Counted from the first letter of the stretch, positions 40,257 to 49,282 are shown. The stretch is 64,000 nt of DNA from Candidatus Colwellia aromaticivorans (GCF_003333305.1 NZ_QOLD01000091.1:1-64000), one strand, 5' to 3'. Numbers and translations: made by a program. The notes: a model not told the origin generated them from the letters alone.

Positions 40257-40736
40257 ATGACTATTTCTAGCCGACTTGACTCCTATTTAACCGCACAGAA
40301 TATATCTTTTCAAGTAATTGAACATGATCACAGCGCAAGCTCTATCGGTAGTGCTATTATGGCGAAGATTCCTCTGAACCAAATAGCAAAAGCTGTTATT
40401 TTAAAAGATCATGAAGATAGAAAATTGATGGCCGTATTACCAGCTAAAAATAAAATAAACTTATCTGCTATTAATGATGAGCTGATGGGCAGTTACAACT
40501 TACTTAAAGAAAAAGAAGTCTATCGGATGTTTAGTGACTGTGAACATGGTGCTATTCCGCCCGTAGGCGATGCTTTTAATATGCACATGATATGCGACGA
40601 GTTATTAGATCAACTAGATTATGTTTATCTTGAAGCAGGTGATCACCGAAAATTATTACGTATTAATCATGAAGATTTTGAAACCATAGCTGCAAATAGT
40701 AAGCACTTGCGTTTTAGTAGTGAAATCTTTCATTAA
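40257..40736 (+). CDS. YbaK/EbsC-family aminoacyl-tRNA deacylase
   Basis: A 159-residue protein of the YbaK/ProX editing family, which hydrolyses mischarged aminoacyl-tRNAs (often Cys- or Ala-tRNA-Pro). It has the conserved lysine context QIAKAVILKDHE, VLPAKNKINLSAIN, GAIPPVGDAF (the G-x-x-P-x-G loop) and the end region DHRKLLRI. I chose ATG 40257, 6 bases after GTGGAGG; an upstream in-frame start at 40224 has no ribosome site. Single gene with no operon partner. Substrate not known. Confidence 0.85.
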   Translation: MTISSRLDSYLTAQNISFQVIEHDHSASSIGSAIMAKIPLNQIAKAVILKDHEDRKLMAVLPAKNKINLSAINDELMGSYNLLKEKEVYRMFSDCEHGAIPPVGDAFNMHMICDELLDQLDYVYLEAGDHRKLLRINHEDFETIAANSKHLRFSSEIFH

Positions 40737-41248
40737 TATTGTGTTTGTTGTGAACAAAGTTATTCACTTGCTTTAAATGCTTCGAAAGACAGGGGGACGG
40801 GAATAATTGATACACCTTAATATCATTATATTTCTCGTTTTTTTGTATTTCGTAAAGAGTTAACCGTTCCCACTAAACGGTGTTGTTAATACAAAATTCA
40901 ATCCGAGTCACTATTTCCACTTAATATCCCAATGTTTCGAATGTGGCTTGCCCATTAGCTATTGAGTTTGTGTTTTGATATTTTATTTTATAAAAAAAAC
41001 AGTCCCTTCCGTACGCAGAGCGGAATAAGGTTAGTCAAAATATCAAACGTCAACTTTCCGATCATACAGCGGACATAAATTTAGTCATTCTATGGCGGTA
41101 AGGGGCACATAGTTAGATAGATTTTACGGCAAGTCTGTGTCCTATAGACATTCGCGTCAGATTTTTTTCCATATGGAGTAATCAATAAAGTCACTCTCGT
41201 TCAATAAAAAGTACAATTTTGTAATTATACTATAATTAATATATCGTC
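40737..41248. other. Intergenic stretch, no gene seen
   Basis: Over 500 bases with no credible open frame on either strand. A GACAGGGGGACGGGAATAAT stretch near 40789 resembles words often seen beside IS200-like (RAYT) transposase genes, but no transposase is present. TATAAT-like sequence near 41228-41240 probably serves the pcm-type gene. Confidence 0.45.
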
Positions 41249-41264
41249 ACTCCCAGTAGGGAGT
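41249..41264 (+). promoter_or_regulatory. Hairpin over the ribosome site of the methyltransferase gene
   Basis: ACTCCC pairs perfectly with GGGAGT around AGTA. The GGGAG part is the Shine-Dalgarno-like sequence, 8 bases before the ATG at 41272. In mRNA this six-pair stem would hide the ribosome site, which could act as a thermosensor or structural brake. Confidence 0.5.
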
Positions 41265-41271
41265 AATAGCT

Positions 41272-42003
41272 ATGGTTAAACGAATTATACTATTGCTCAT
41301 AATTGCATTCGTGTCATTTTCTATTTTAGATGACCCTAGTGAGTCAGTGCAGTATTTGCGTAATGAGATGCTAAAGCTAATTATCAGTGATACCAAAAGA
41401 ACAGCTATCTATACCGGCATTTCTCAGCTAAGACCTGACATTCTTGCTGCTATAGATAATACACCTAGGCATGAGTTTGTTCCTAAGCACCTCCAACAAT
41501 ATGCTTACGACAACAGGCCGTTGCCTATCGCACATAATCAAACCATATCTCAACCCTTTATTGTTGCTATAATGACCCAGCTGATTAATCCTCAGGCTAG
41601 TCATACTGTGTTGGAAATAGGTACCGGTTCAGGCTATCAAGCAGCGGTATTATCTAGTCTAGTCGCCAAGGTATTTAGTATGGAAATTATACCTGAATTG
41701 GCACAACATGCTGAAATTACACTTAAATCCCTAAGCTACAACAATGTTACTATACGCACTGGCGATGGTTATCAAGGTTGGCCTGAGCAGGCACCTTTTG
41801 ACAGTATTATAGTAACCGCTGGCGGTGATATTCCAGCTAAGTTACTTACCCAGTTAAAACCTGGTGGTATTATGATTATCCCAGTCAATGACCAATATGG
41901 AAATCAGCAATTAACTTTATTAGAAAAAGATGACCAAGGTGTGCTTAAGCAAAGCAAGGTATTGCCAGTAAGCTTCGTACCTTTGGTCAAAAGTGATCAC
42001 TAA
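41272..42003 (+). CDS. pcm: Protein-L-isoaspartate O-methyltransferase, membrane-anchored or exported
   Basis: The 243-residue enzyme repairs isoaspartyl damage in proteins using SAM. It has RPDILAAIDNTPRHEFVPKHLQQYAYDNRPLPI (family N-terminal motif, then NQTISQPFIVAIMTQL), the SAM site VLEIGTGSGYQAAVLS and GGIMIIPV. It differs from the usual cytoplasmic enzyme by an extra N-terminus MVKRIILLLIIAFVSFSIL, a signal or anchor, so it may act in the periplasm. A ribosome-site hairpin precedes it. HspQ gene starts 16 bases after its stop. Confidence 0.9.
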   Translation: MVKRIILLLIIAFVSFSILDDPSESVQYLRNEMLKLIISDTKRTAIYTGISQLRPDILAAIDNTPRHEFVPKHLQQYAYDNRPLPIAHNQTISQPFIVAIMTQLINPQASHTVLEIGTGSGYQAAVLSSLVAKVFSMEIIPELAQHAEITLKSLSYNNVTIRTGDGYQGWPEQAPFDSIIVTAGGDIPAKLLTQLKPGGIMIIPVNDQYGNQQLTLLEKDDQGVLKQSKVLPVSFVPLVKSDH

Positions 42004-42019
42004 GGGGATATAGCAACTC

Positions 42020-42328
42020 ATGCCGGCAAAATTTTATATCGGACAAATAATTTATCACAACAGGTTCAATTATCGAGGGGTCATTGTTGGTATAGATGCT
42101 GTATTTAGCCATAGCGAGTATTGGTATGAAAATATGGCAACTAGTCGTCCACCAAAAGATAGACCTTGGTATCATGTTTTAGTTGACCAATCATTGCAAT
42201 CGACTTATGTTGCAGAAAGAAACTTGTTAGTCAATGATGATAGTAGCCAAATTAATCACCACTTATTGGGACATTATTTTGATAAATACGATGGTAAACG
42301 TTATTACTCAAAACAAAAACCTCACTAG
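42020..42328 (+). CDS. hspQ: Heat shock protein HspQ
   Basis: A 102-residue protein of the HspQ/YccV hemimethylated-DNA-binding-like family. It begins AKFYIGQIIYHNRFNYRGVIVGID and has the family core PWYHVLVDQS, TYVAERNLL and a tail with HPLLG-like HHLLGHYFDKY. HspQ helps Lon specificity in enterobacteria. It lies just downstream of the isoaspartyl methyltransferase gene, so two protein-quality genes share a unit. Confidence 0.9.
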   Translation: MPAKFYIGQIIYHNRFNYRGVIVGIDAVFSHSEYWYENMATSRPPKDRPWYHVLVDQSLQSTYVAERNLLVNDDSSQINHHLLGHYFDKYDGKRYYSKQKPH

Positions 42329-42537
42329 TAGAAAGTTACTTATTTTCTTTCAATATTATCGATTGTACAACTCAATACTACATAATATTAGGAAAACCAA
42401 TGGTGTGATTGAGCAAACTATGTGGATTTAAATTGAGAGTTCAGCTTAATAGCGCTTGGTGTTACTCGATATGTGTATGAAATTTGACACACCTAACCAT
42501 AGGATTACTTTCACCCATAAGATATTATTCAGCGAGT

Positions 42538-42750
42538 CTAATGACTTAACGCAATAATAGCGCCATCTAAAACATCCATATTAAAGATATAATTTTTTTG
42601 ATGATATAAAATTTCAACCTGGTTATTTTTTAGCACGTCAGTTATATCAAATTCATCACCAAAAGCTATTTTCACATTGTCATCACGTAAGTGGATATTA
42701 GTTTTAGACATGTAGTGACCAATATCTACTTTATTTCGATTATATTTCAT
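42538..42750 (-). CDS. Small hypothetical protein, 70 residues
   Basis: A minus-strand open frame, MKYNRNKVDIGHYMSKTN to ALSH. It has a mix of charged and beta-favouring residues and no signal or membrane segment. The composition is natural for a protein, and the AAATAGGGGCTGT stretch upstream contains a GGGG-type ribosome site. I do not recognise a family. It lies alone between hspQ and the SUMF1-like gene. Confidence 0.45.
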   Translation of the reverse strand: MKYNRNKVDIGHYMSKTNIHLRDDNVKIAFGDEFDITDVLKNNQVEILYHQKNYIFNMDVLDGAIIALSH

Positions 42751-43230
42751 ACAGCCCCTATTTAATCATAGTAGCTAAAATGAAAAAGCCAATGGTAAGT
42801 TTGCAAATTTTTAGCGAACTAAGTACAGGAATAATACCTTCAATTACACTAAGCTTGTTTTGAGATTGATAGATCATAAGTATTGGTTATTTACTTGAAA
42901 AAATGATCAATAGTTTTTACACAGTCTGTGCGCTATATAGTCATTTTAGTCTGAATAAACCTATAATTAGGATGTTCAGACCATGTGGCACGTTATGTAA
43001 CACAATCTACGGGAATGAAAGTGATCGAGCATACTGGTAGTATTAAATCCATTATAAAAATGTAGTACATGAATGAATTACATTGAGATTGTCGACGGTT
43101 AAATTCGAAATGCTTGCTAAAATACTATTATCTAAGCAAGCTTACAAAACAATTTTATGCCCAACGTAATGACAAGATCTAGACTATGATTAAACTAGCG
43201 TATTCTCTAAACCAATAAGGCAGAGCAAAC
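42751..43230. other. Intergenic stretch, no gene seen
   Basis: No open frame, tRNA or clear inverted repeat is seen in these 480 bases. The right end should hold the promoter of the SUMF1-like gene, which has an AAGGCAGAGC ribosome site. Confidence 0.4.
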
Positions 43231-44040
43231 ATGCTGAACAGAGCTAGTCTGTTGATTTTTATTATCTTGTTAACAAAAGTGCTGATATTTGATAGTTCAT
43301 CAGTGCTAGCTGAACAAAATAAGGCTGATTATGTCGATGAAATGAACATTGAGTTTATACTTATCAAATCAGGCCATTTTGTCATGGGCCGGGATGCCAG
43401 TGTTAAAATAGGATATGATCCTGAGTTACCTGCTCACGAGGTTAAAATCAAACAACCATTCTATCTCGCCAAATATGAAACAACCCAAGCTCAGTGGCAA
43501 TTGGTGATGAATAACAATCCGGCTAATTTTGTTGATCCCCGGCGACCAGTGGAAAATGTCAGTTTTAAAGATATACAGAAATACATCAACAAACTTAATC
43601 AACTTTATCCAAACTTAACTTACCGTTTGCCGACGGAAGCTCAATGGGAGTATGCTGTCAGAGCGGGTACTGATAGTGTCTATTTCTTTAGTGCTAGCGA
43701 AGGTAGGTTAAATAACTATGGCTGGTATATCAGCAACACGCTCGGAGGTACTCAACCTGTGGGACTACTGGCTGCTAATGCTTGGGGATTGCACGATATG
43801 TATGGTAATGTTGCTGAATGGGTAGAAGATTGCTGGCATGTAAATTACATTGATGCCCCAAAAGACGGTAGCCCCTGGCTTGACAATACCGACTGGTTTA
43901 CCAATAACTGCAAAGAACGGGTATTGCGTGGCGGCTCTTGGTTCAGTCCAGCATTTGAACTGCGTTCAGCCTATCGGTTTAAACACTTCAACTTTAACCG
44001 TTCACAACACAAAGGTTTTAGACTGGCTCTGGACAAATAA
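43231..44040 (+). CDS. SUMF1/FGE-fold exported protein lacking the catalytic cysteines
   Basis: A 269-residue protein with a signal peptide (LLIFIILLTKVLIFDSSSVLA). The rest is a full formylglycine-generating-enzyme-like domain: IKSGHFVMGRDAS, YETTQAQWQLVM, PVENVSFKDIQKY, YRLPTEAQWEYAVRAG, GLHDMYGNVAEWVEDCW, RVLRGGSWFSPAFELRSAYR and GFRLAL. The active-site cysteine pair of true aerobic FGE sits after RGGS; here the segment is RGGSWFSPAFELRS with none. It is therefore probably not the sulfatase activator and may bind or modify something else. It has no obvious operon partner. Confidence 0.85.
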   Translation: MLNRASLLIFIILLTKVLIFDSSSVLAEQNKADYVDEMNIEFILIKSGHFVMGRDASVKIGYDPELPAHEVKIKQPFYLAKYETTQAQWQLVMNNNPANFVDPRRPVENVSFKDIQKYINKLNQLYPNLTYRLPTEAQWEYAVRAGTDSVYFFSASEGRLNNYGWYISNTLGGTQPVGLLAANAWGLHDMYGNVAEWVEDCWHVNYIDAPKDGSPWLDNTDWFTNNCKERVLRGGSWFSPAFELRSAYRFKHFNFNRSQHKGFRLALDK

Positions 44041-44483
44041 ACTAACCAATAGCAAAGCTCGATTAAGATTAACTCATCCTCAGCCTTTGGCTGCTTTAAT
44101 AACGACCTAGGCGTTATACTACATGCATTTTTTACCCCTTTTGCACTCCTACCAAGGGACTTGTAATCTGTTGGCTTGATATGTCATCTGTTGGTATTAC
44201 TATAACCTCAAAGTATTGATTTTAAAAAATAACCTATCTAATCTGATTAATATTAAATTAGTATAAAATAAGGTAATAAAATTCAATATATGCGACTAAC
44301 GGAGTCTTATCCGTTGTTAGTGGGAGTTGGATATTGGCAAAACGAGCTGTGATTTATAACAGTAACTTTAGCCGTATAGTGAACATCTAAAATTTGGATT
44401 CCACAGGCAGCAATGAGCCTTGAAGCGGACGTTAGCTATAACAACCTGCTAATGTCGCCTTAGCGCACTTTGTTACCTTACCC
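44041..44483. other. Intergenic stretch between SUMF1-like gene and a gene fragment
   Basis: Mostly non-coding. A short hairpin, CTAACGGA with TCCGTTGTTAG, lies near 44296-44320. No gene is seen. The right part (44380-44480) is just upstream of an esterase fragment and may be its decayed body. Confidence 0.4.
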
Positions 44484-44645
44484 GTGAGTGAACAATTAAA
44501 GCCTGAAATGTTAGCAGCCGCAGACAAAACCAATAATAACCCTTTGGAATTAAACCTTCATGAAGGCTATGATCATAGTTACTATTTTATATCGAGCTTT
44601 ATTGAAGATCATTTGCGTTTTCATGCAAACCATCTGAGCAAATAA
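44484..44645 (+). pseudogene. C-terminal fragment of S-formylglutathione hydrolase
   Basis: A frame ending TAA 44643-44645 reads SEQLKPEML...NPLELNLHEGYDHSYYFISSFIEDHLRFH. The GYDHSYYFI...FIEDH segment is the hallmark C-terminus of S-formylglutathione hydrolase (FghA/esterase D), including the catalytic histidine. Only about 53 residues remain; the nucleophile serine part is absent and the upstream frame is closed by a stop at 44439-44441. Confidence 0.75.
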
Positions 44646-44662
44646 CTAATATTTTGGTATTA

Positions 44663-44709
44663 TTTACTCGTTCCACTTGAATATGCATCTTAAAGTAGAA
44701 CGGGTATAT
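44663..44709. repeat. Fold-back repeat, family A, minimal copy 4
   Basis: Only the two ends remain: ACTCGTTCCACTTGAATATG joined to CATCTTAAAGTAGAACGGGTATAT, facing each other as an inverted repeat of about 20 bp each. It appears to be a deletion form of family A and lies just after the esterase fragment. Confidence 0.7.
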
Positions 44710-44720
44710 CTATAAACAAA

Positions 44721-45188
44721 TTATCGATTTACCTTGTGACAATTTGTACAGCCGCCAGAGACTTTGCCCGCATAGTAATAATTCGGCTCTTGAAGAGAGG
44801 CAGCAGTTCTCGCTTGGTCAACTTTAGCCACAAAATCTTGCATGTGCTCTTGTATGAACGGGTGATTTCCTCCTGTTTCTCCTTCGATTAATGTAGAAGC
44901 GGTTCTTCCCATGTTTTGCAATACCTGCAGTACTTGCTGGCGCTGGCCTTCTGCACCATCTTGAGTTTTTTCATATGGGTTAATGAGTACTTCATCGAGC
45001 AAAAGCATTTGCTGCGCCAATTTAGCCATATCAGAACGAAGCTCAGCGGGTTCAGTGTATTTAAAACCTGGTGGATAAGTAAACTTGCGCATAGATTCTG
45101 CAAATTGACTGCTACAACCCACTATGGTTGAACTCCCCATAATCAAAACAACAATGCTCGCATACCACAAAACTCTTTTTTTATTCAT
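44721..45188 (-). CDS. Cytochrome c lipoprotein with one CxxCH
   Basis: A lipoprotein of about 155 residues: signal VLWYASIVVLIMGSSTIVGC with a lipobox cysteine, a helical middle (MAKLAQQMLLLDEVL), and a haem site CTNCHKVNR at the very C-terminus, as in class II-like cytochromes. The start is taken at ATG 45188 (MNKKRVLW), 9 bases after GGAG; 45203 is an alternative in-frame start. It is single and faces leftwards away from the stress gene. Role: periplasmic electron carrier or sensor, inferred. Confidence 0.8.
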   Translation of the reverse strand: MNKKRVLWYASIVVLIMGSSTIVGCSSQFAESMRKFTYPPGFKYTEPAELRSDMAKLAQQMLLLDEVLINPYEKTQDGAEGQRQQVLQVLQNMGRTASTLIEGETGGNHPFIQEHMQDFVAKVDQARTAASLQEPNYYYAGKVSGGCTNCHKVNR

Positions 45189-45281
45189 ATTTGTAAACTC
45201 CATTAGTACTCATTTTTTTGTTAAATGTACCGCCGTCAACAAAATATTAATACACCATTCAATAATTACAACTTTTTTATC

Positions 45282-45552
45282 ATATATACCCAAATGAACT
45301 CAAAAAGCGGATTTTAGGACAACTGAGCGAGCCATATACAAGGCGCCTCTTTTTATTAATGGTTACTCCCTTAAAAAAGGAGGCTACGAAGTAGATGGTT
45401 TGATCAGTTGTCCCCGTAGGGTTGGTTTAGAAACGTTTTATGCTTCGTTATTGATTTCGACAATGGAACAACCATTCTCTTCAATCAATGCCTTGCCTAA
45501 AAACGTTTCTAATTCCAACTAAAACCTGCACTTTGAATTCACTTGGGTATAT
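45282..45552. repeat. Fold-back repeat, family A, copy 5
   Basis: Left end ATATATACCCAAATGAACTC; right end TGAATTCACTTGGGTATATA, inverted. The left half has GGTTACTCCCTT and the right half TGGAACAACCATTCTCTTCA followed by ATCAATGCCTTGCCTAAAAA, which is the reverse complement of the left-half block of copies 2 and 3. A further partial end follows at 45551-45583. Confidence 0.8.
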
Positions 45553-45851
45553 ACCGTACAACTTTAAGATGCAATTTCATTACTAAGACTTCTCAGTAAT
45601 ATGACACGAACAATTCATTATAAAATATATGGCAAATAATTTGTGACCAATGTCTTCAAAGCGCACTAAGTTAACATTCCCTCTAAAGTATTTGTACCCA
45701 CTTTGAATATAGCGTTAACTTTTAAACCTTGTCCTGAAATTTAATGAAATATAATACAAAATCATTTTATACTTTTGATTAAACATTCGCTTCAACCTTA
45801 ACCGATGATATTACGTTGTTTTTGTAAATAATGATTTTCTCTAAGGCTAGT

Positions 45852-45901
45852 AATTATTGGTGGTTATGCTTGATTCAAATCAAGCATAACCACCAATAAT
45901 T
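45852..45901 (+). promoter_or_regulatory. 24-bp perfect palindrome holding an FNR box
   Basis: Two perfect 24-bp arms face each other around CA. The centre reads TTGAT-TCAA-ATCAA (45870-45883), an exact FNR/Crp-type anaerobic box. It lies 66 bases before the uspA-type start. A TATATT -10-like word is at 45911-45916, so the box centre is about 40-46 bases before the likely start site, as in class II FNR-activated promoters. The long flanking arms are unusual. Confidence 0.75.
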
Positions 45902-45948
45902 TCGTATGCTTATATTAACTACTCCAAAATAGATAAAAGGATACCGTC

Positions 45949-46434
45949 ATGACAGAAATCAATACAATACTATATGCAACTGACCTTGGAAAGCATACAC
46001 GACCCGCTTTTCGTATGGCTGTGACCCTAGCCAAACAAAATAACGCAAAAATTCACTTTCTATTCGTAATAGAACCGTTGAATGCTAATACAACATCAAT
46101 GGTTAACTCATATCTATCAGAAGGAACCGTAGAGGAGCTATATCAGCGTTCGATTGATGATTTACATGAAAAAGTTAATGAGCGCATTGATAAATTTTGC
46201 CTAGAAGAATTAAACGGTGAAGAGTTTCCTGGTGGCAAACCTGTCGCAGATATTGTTGAAGGCTCACCTGCCGCGACAATAGTTAAAGTAGCAGAAGATA
46301 AAAATGTTGACCTTATTGTGATGGGTAGTCACGCACATAGTGCATTAAACAACTTATTTATTGGCTCAGTAGCAGATAAAGTAGTTAACAGATCAACTAC
46401 TCCGGTATTACTCGTACCACTAAAAAGTGACTAA
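45949..46434 (+). CDS. Universal stress protein, UspA family
   Basis: A 161-residue single Usp-domain protein: TILYATDLGKHTRPAFRMAVTLA at the start and the ATP-binding loop VMGSHAHSALNNLFIGSVADKVV (G-x2-G-x9-G(S/T)-like) near 121-145, then STTPVLLVPL. It is cytoplasmic. AAAGGATA lies 10 bases before ATG. The FNR box upstream suggests induction without oxygen. Confidence 0.93.
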   Translation: MTEINTILYATDLGKHTRPAFRMAVTLAKQNNAKIHFLFVIEPLNANTTSMVNSYLSEGTVEELYQRSIDDLHEKVNERIDKFCLEELNGEEFPGGKPVADIVEGSPAATIVKVAEDKNVDLIVMGSHAHSALNNLFIGSVADKVVNRSTTPVLLVPLKSD

Positions 46435-46467
46435 TTTAAAAACGAATTTTTATAATATAGCCATCTA

Positions 46468-46676
46468 ATACCAGTTTCATTAATTAGGTGATCTATTTTA
46501 TACGTAGGAAAAACGGCCAAATACAAGGCATTTATTTCAATAACGAGTTGTTCAGGACAATGTGATCCTGCATTGTCTAATAAGCTGCATCCATGCAGCG
46601 TTAATTATTAAATAAATAACGAAATAGTTGGTCATTTTAACAAGTAGAATGATCACATAGTTAGTGAGATTGGTAT
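46468..46676. repeat. Fold-back repeat, family B, copy 1
   Basis: Ends are ATACCAGTTTCATTAATTAG on the left and GTTAGTGAGATTGGTAT on the right, so the ATACCA/TGGTAT tips are inverted. Interior has AGGTGATCTATTTTA and, inverted, TAGAATGATCAC. A second copy is at 54990. It fills most of the uspA-amidase gap. Confidence 0.7.
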
Positions 46677-46786
46677 AATTTATATCTCAACTTCACCTCA
46701 GGACATAGTCATTAGCAACGTCTTGAGGTGGGCATAAATTAGCAGTAATCTGACTGAGCTAAACTAGAGTTTTTGCTAATCAATAT

Positions 46787-49282
46787 CTAATTATCTAAAA
46801 CAGCTTCATACACTAAAGAAATAACACTACCGTAATTACCTGTTTCAAACTGTTTTCCTTTAAATTGGTAGTCTTTTTCGTCACCTTCTATTTCGCTGTG
46901 ACGAGCGTTAGTTAGTAAGATAATGGCTAAATCATGTTCTGGATCTATCACAGTTACTGTGCCTGTCCAGCCAGTATGCCCATAAGCAGAGCCACTAGCA
47001 TAAGGACCAAAATGCCATTTTCTATCGCCATTATTGGCGCGCCGCCAACCTAAACCATAGGTGCCATTACCATCATCGGGTTTAACAAACTGATCAATGA
47101 CTTTACCCGAAAATAATTGTTTATTTCCATAACCGCCACGATTTAATAACGCTTGTGCTAATACAGCCATGTCTTTAGCCGTTGAAAAAAGTCCTGCATG
47201 TCCTGCAACGCCTGCTAACGAGTGATAAGCTTTTTCATCATGGACTTCACCTTGTAAAACATAAGTACGCACATTTTCATAACTGACACGATTACCACGC
47301 GTTGTTCCGTGAATTTCTGTGGCAGCAAATTGATTCTTTCTAAAGCCTTTTTGTAATGGGTTAAATACCGTGTTATTTAACCCAAGTGGATGATAAATAT
47401 CATATTCAACATATAAATCTAACGACATACCCGTTATTTTTTCAATGATCATACCTAACAACATATAGTCAGTATCGCTATACATGCGTTTAGTTGAACG
47501 ACCTACAGCAAAAGGTACTTGCGTTAAAATTAGATCTTTAGTTTTATTTGTATCGTGAGAGAAAAATTTTGGCCCTAAATTATTATCACGGGTAAAAAAT
47601 TTCACTTGTGGTGCATAGCCTGCTTTATGGGTAAGAATGTCTTTTACTGTCCGTAAATCACGCCCTGCACCGCGATAGGTAGGTAAGTAATGATTGATAG
47701 GTAAACTAGTATCGAGCTTCCCCTCATTCACCAACTTCATTAACGCAAAGTTAGTGGCAAACATTTTAGTGTTTGAAGCAATATCAAATAGCGTATCTGT
47801 GGTCATTTTTACAGGCGCTGTTAGTAATTCTCCGCCATCTGCAAATTTTCTGGCGTAGCCGTAAGCTGTATTCTTAATGATTTTTCCATCTTTAAGTACT
47901 AATAATACTGCGCCAGGAAAGCCTTGTTCAATGTCATCTTTTATTAAAGTATCTATTTTAATAAAGCGTTGTTTGTGCTTTGAGGTTTGATTTTCTAACA
48001 CCGGATAAGGAATGGTGATATTAACACTGGCACCTTCAGGTAAAACATTTTCTATTTTAAAGGTATTATCACCATTTTTAGTACGTTTTTTCAAAGAGTA
48101 CTGATAGCTATTATAGGCCTGTAAAGGGTCGGCAATATTGAGTTTTTCACCATTAATAAAAATATCTGCAGAAATCGCATCTTGGTTATCAATGATAATT
48201 TCACCTTTACCTTGATAGCTTTTAAAGATAGCGCGATCATTGACTAGCGCTCGCGAGCTACGGTTTTGTTGCGGGAAAGCTTGATCTATTTGCCCATTTT
48301 TAATCAAAATAGTATTAGTGGTTTTTACTAAGGCGAGCTCATGCTCATATCTAGCTAACAGTTCTTGCGCTTGTTCAGGCATGTACTTTTCTAATAACGC
48401 AAACAACGTAGCAACCGTTTGCTCATCAGCTCTATCTGTTATTTTCCACGGCACAAAATGCATTTGAAAGGTATGTAATACCGCTTGTGTTTGACTATCA
48501 AGTTCGCTAGTTTCCTCAATACCGTAACCATAACGATGTAACGCTTGTTGGATTAAACCAATATTTGGCATTTGAACATCAAATAATTTCCAGTACTTCA
48601 GCACTGTTTCTTTTTCGTACCACGCGCCAATACCTGCTTGATATAATTGATACCAAGGAAAACGTGGACCGGGATCGTTTTTTCGCTGTGGGGCAATATC
48701 ACTATGGCCAATAATATGTGTTGGTGAAATATCAGGGTTTTTCTTTAATATTTCTTTTGAAAGCTCAATAAGCAATTCAATTTGTTTAGGATCATAGTCT
48801 GGAAAGAAACATATTTGATTAGGTGTTAATTTTTTATCTAATAAAAGTTGCCCTATTGCTAATTCAGTCTGTTCTTGGGGTAAACGCTCACACTTAGAGC
48901 CATTAACAATTTCAATGCCAATAGACTGGTCATTAATAGCGGTTCTTCCTTGCCAGTAACTACTACCGGCATGCCAAGCACGTTCATTTTCGTTCACAAG
49001 TTTGAGCACTTTAAGTTCGTCCTCAAGGTACGTTTTATCGTGACTTTCTGGCACTAAATAATGAGAACTGACACTGTTTTTATGAACTAACTCTTGCAGA
49101 GAACTCTGATAATCTCCACCCGTATAGTGCATGATCAAAAACTTAATCCGTTGCCCATAGTTTTTTGAATGCATTTCTTCTACAGGCAAGGTATTTGACG
49201 TACAACTAGTTAAAAAAACTAAAGCAACAGAAGCTAATAAAAGCATAATTTTAGAAGAGTGTTTTTTTAAAGTATGAATCAC
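46787..49282 (-). CDS. N-acetylmuramoyl-L-alanine amidase fused to a beta-lactamase-fold serine hydrolase, lipoprotein
   Basis: A protein of about 830 residues with a lipobox (VALVFLTSC). The first part is an Amidase_2/AmpD-like domain (LIMHYTGGDYQSSLQELV, SSHYLVP, IGHSDIAPQRKNDPGPRFPW) with a PG-binding repeat (IQQALHRYGYG, VLHTFQMHFVP). After a spacer comes a class C beta-lactamase-like domain with SNTKMFATNFAL (SxxK) and YSDTDYMLLG (YxN-like), HTGWTG. Such a pair should split MurNAc-L-Ala bonds and a related ester or amide in cell-wall fragments, like Bacillus AmiE next to murQ. Start codon is uncertain: GTG 49282 or TTG 49294. It is near NamZ and murQ. Confidence 0.85.
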   Translation of the reverse strand: MIHTLKKHSSKIMLLLASVALVFLTSCTSNTLPVEEMHSKNYGQRIKFLIMHYTGGDYQSSLQELVHKNSVSSHYLVPESHDKTYLEDELKVLKLVNENERAWHAGSSYWQGRTAINDQSIGIEIVNGSKCERLPQEQTELAIGQLLLDKKLTPNQICFFPDYDPKQIELLIELSKEILKKNPDISPTHIIGHSDIAPQRKNDPGPRFPWYQLYQAGIGAWYEKETVLKYWKLFDVQMPNIGLIQQALHRYGYGIEETSELDSQTQAVLHTFQMHFVPWKITDRADEQTVATLFALLEKYMPEQAQELLARYEHELALVKTTNTILIKNGQIDQAFPQQNRSSRALVNDRAIFKSYQGKGEIIIDNQDAISADIFINGEKLNIADPLQAYNSYQYSLKKRTKNGDNTFKIENVLPEGASVNITIPYPVLENQTSKHKQRFIKIDTLIKDDIEQGFPGAVLLVLKDGKIIKNTAYGYARKFADGGELLTAPVKMTTDTLFDIASNTKMFATNFALMKLVNEGKLDTSLPINHYLPTYRGAGRDLRTVKDILTHKAGYAPQVKFFTRDNNLGPKFFSHDTNKTKDLILTQVPFAVGRSTKRMYSDTDYMLLGMIIEKITGMSLDLYVEYDIYHPLGLNNTVFNPLQKGFRKNQFAATEIHGTTRGNRVSYENVRTYVLQGEVHDEKAYHSLAGVAGHAGLFSTAKDMAVLAQALLNRGGYGNKQLFSGKVIDQFVKPDDGNGTYGLGWRRANNGDRKWHFGPYASGSAYGHTGWTGTVTVIDPEHDLAIILLTNARHSEIEGDEKDYQFKGKQFETGNYGSVISLVYEAVLDN

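Noticed and set aside
43231-44040. Formylglycine-generating enzyme for the sulfatase
   Set aside because: The catalytic cysteines after RGGS are missing and it is 30 kb from the sulfatase.
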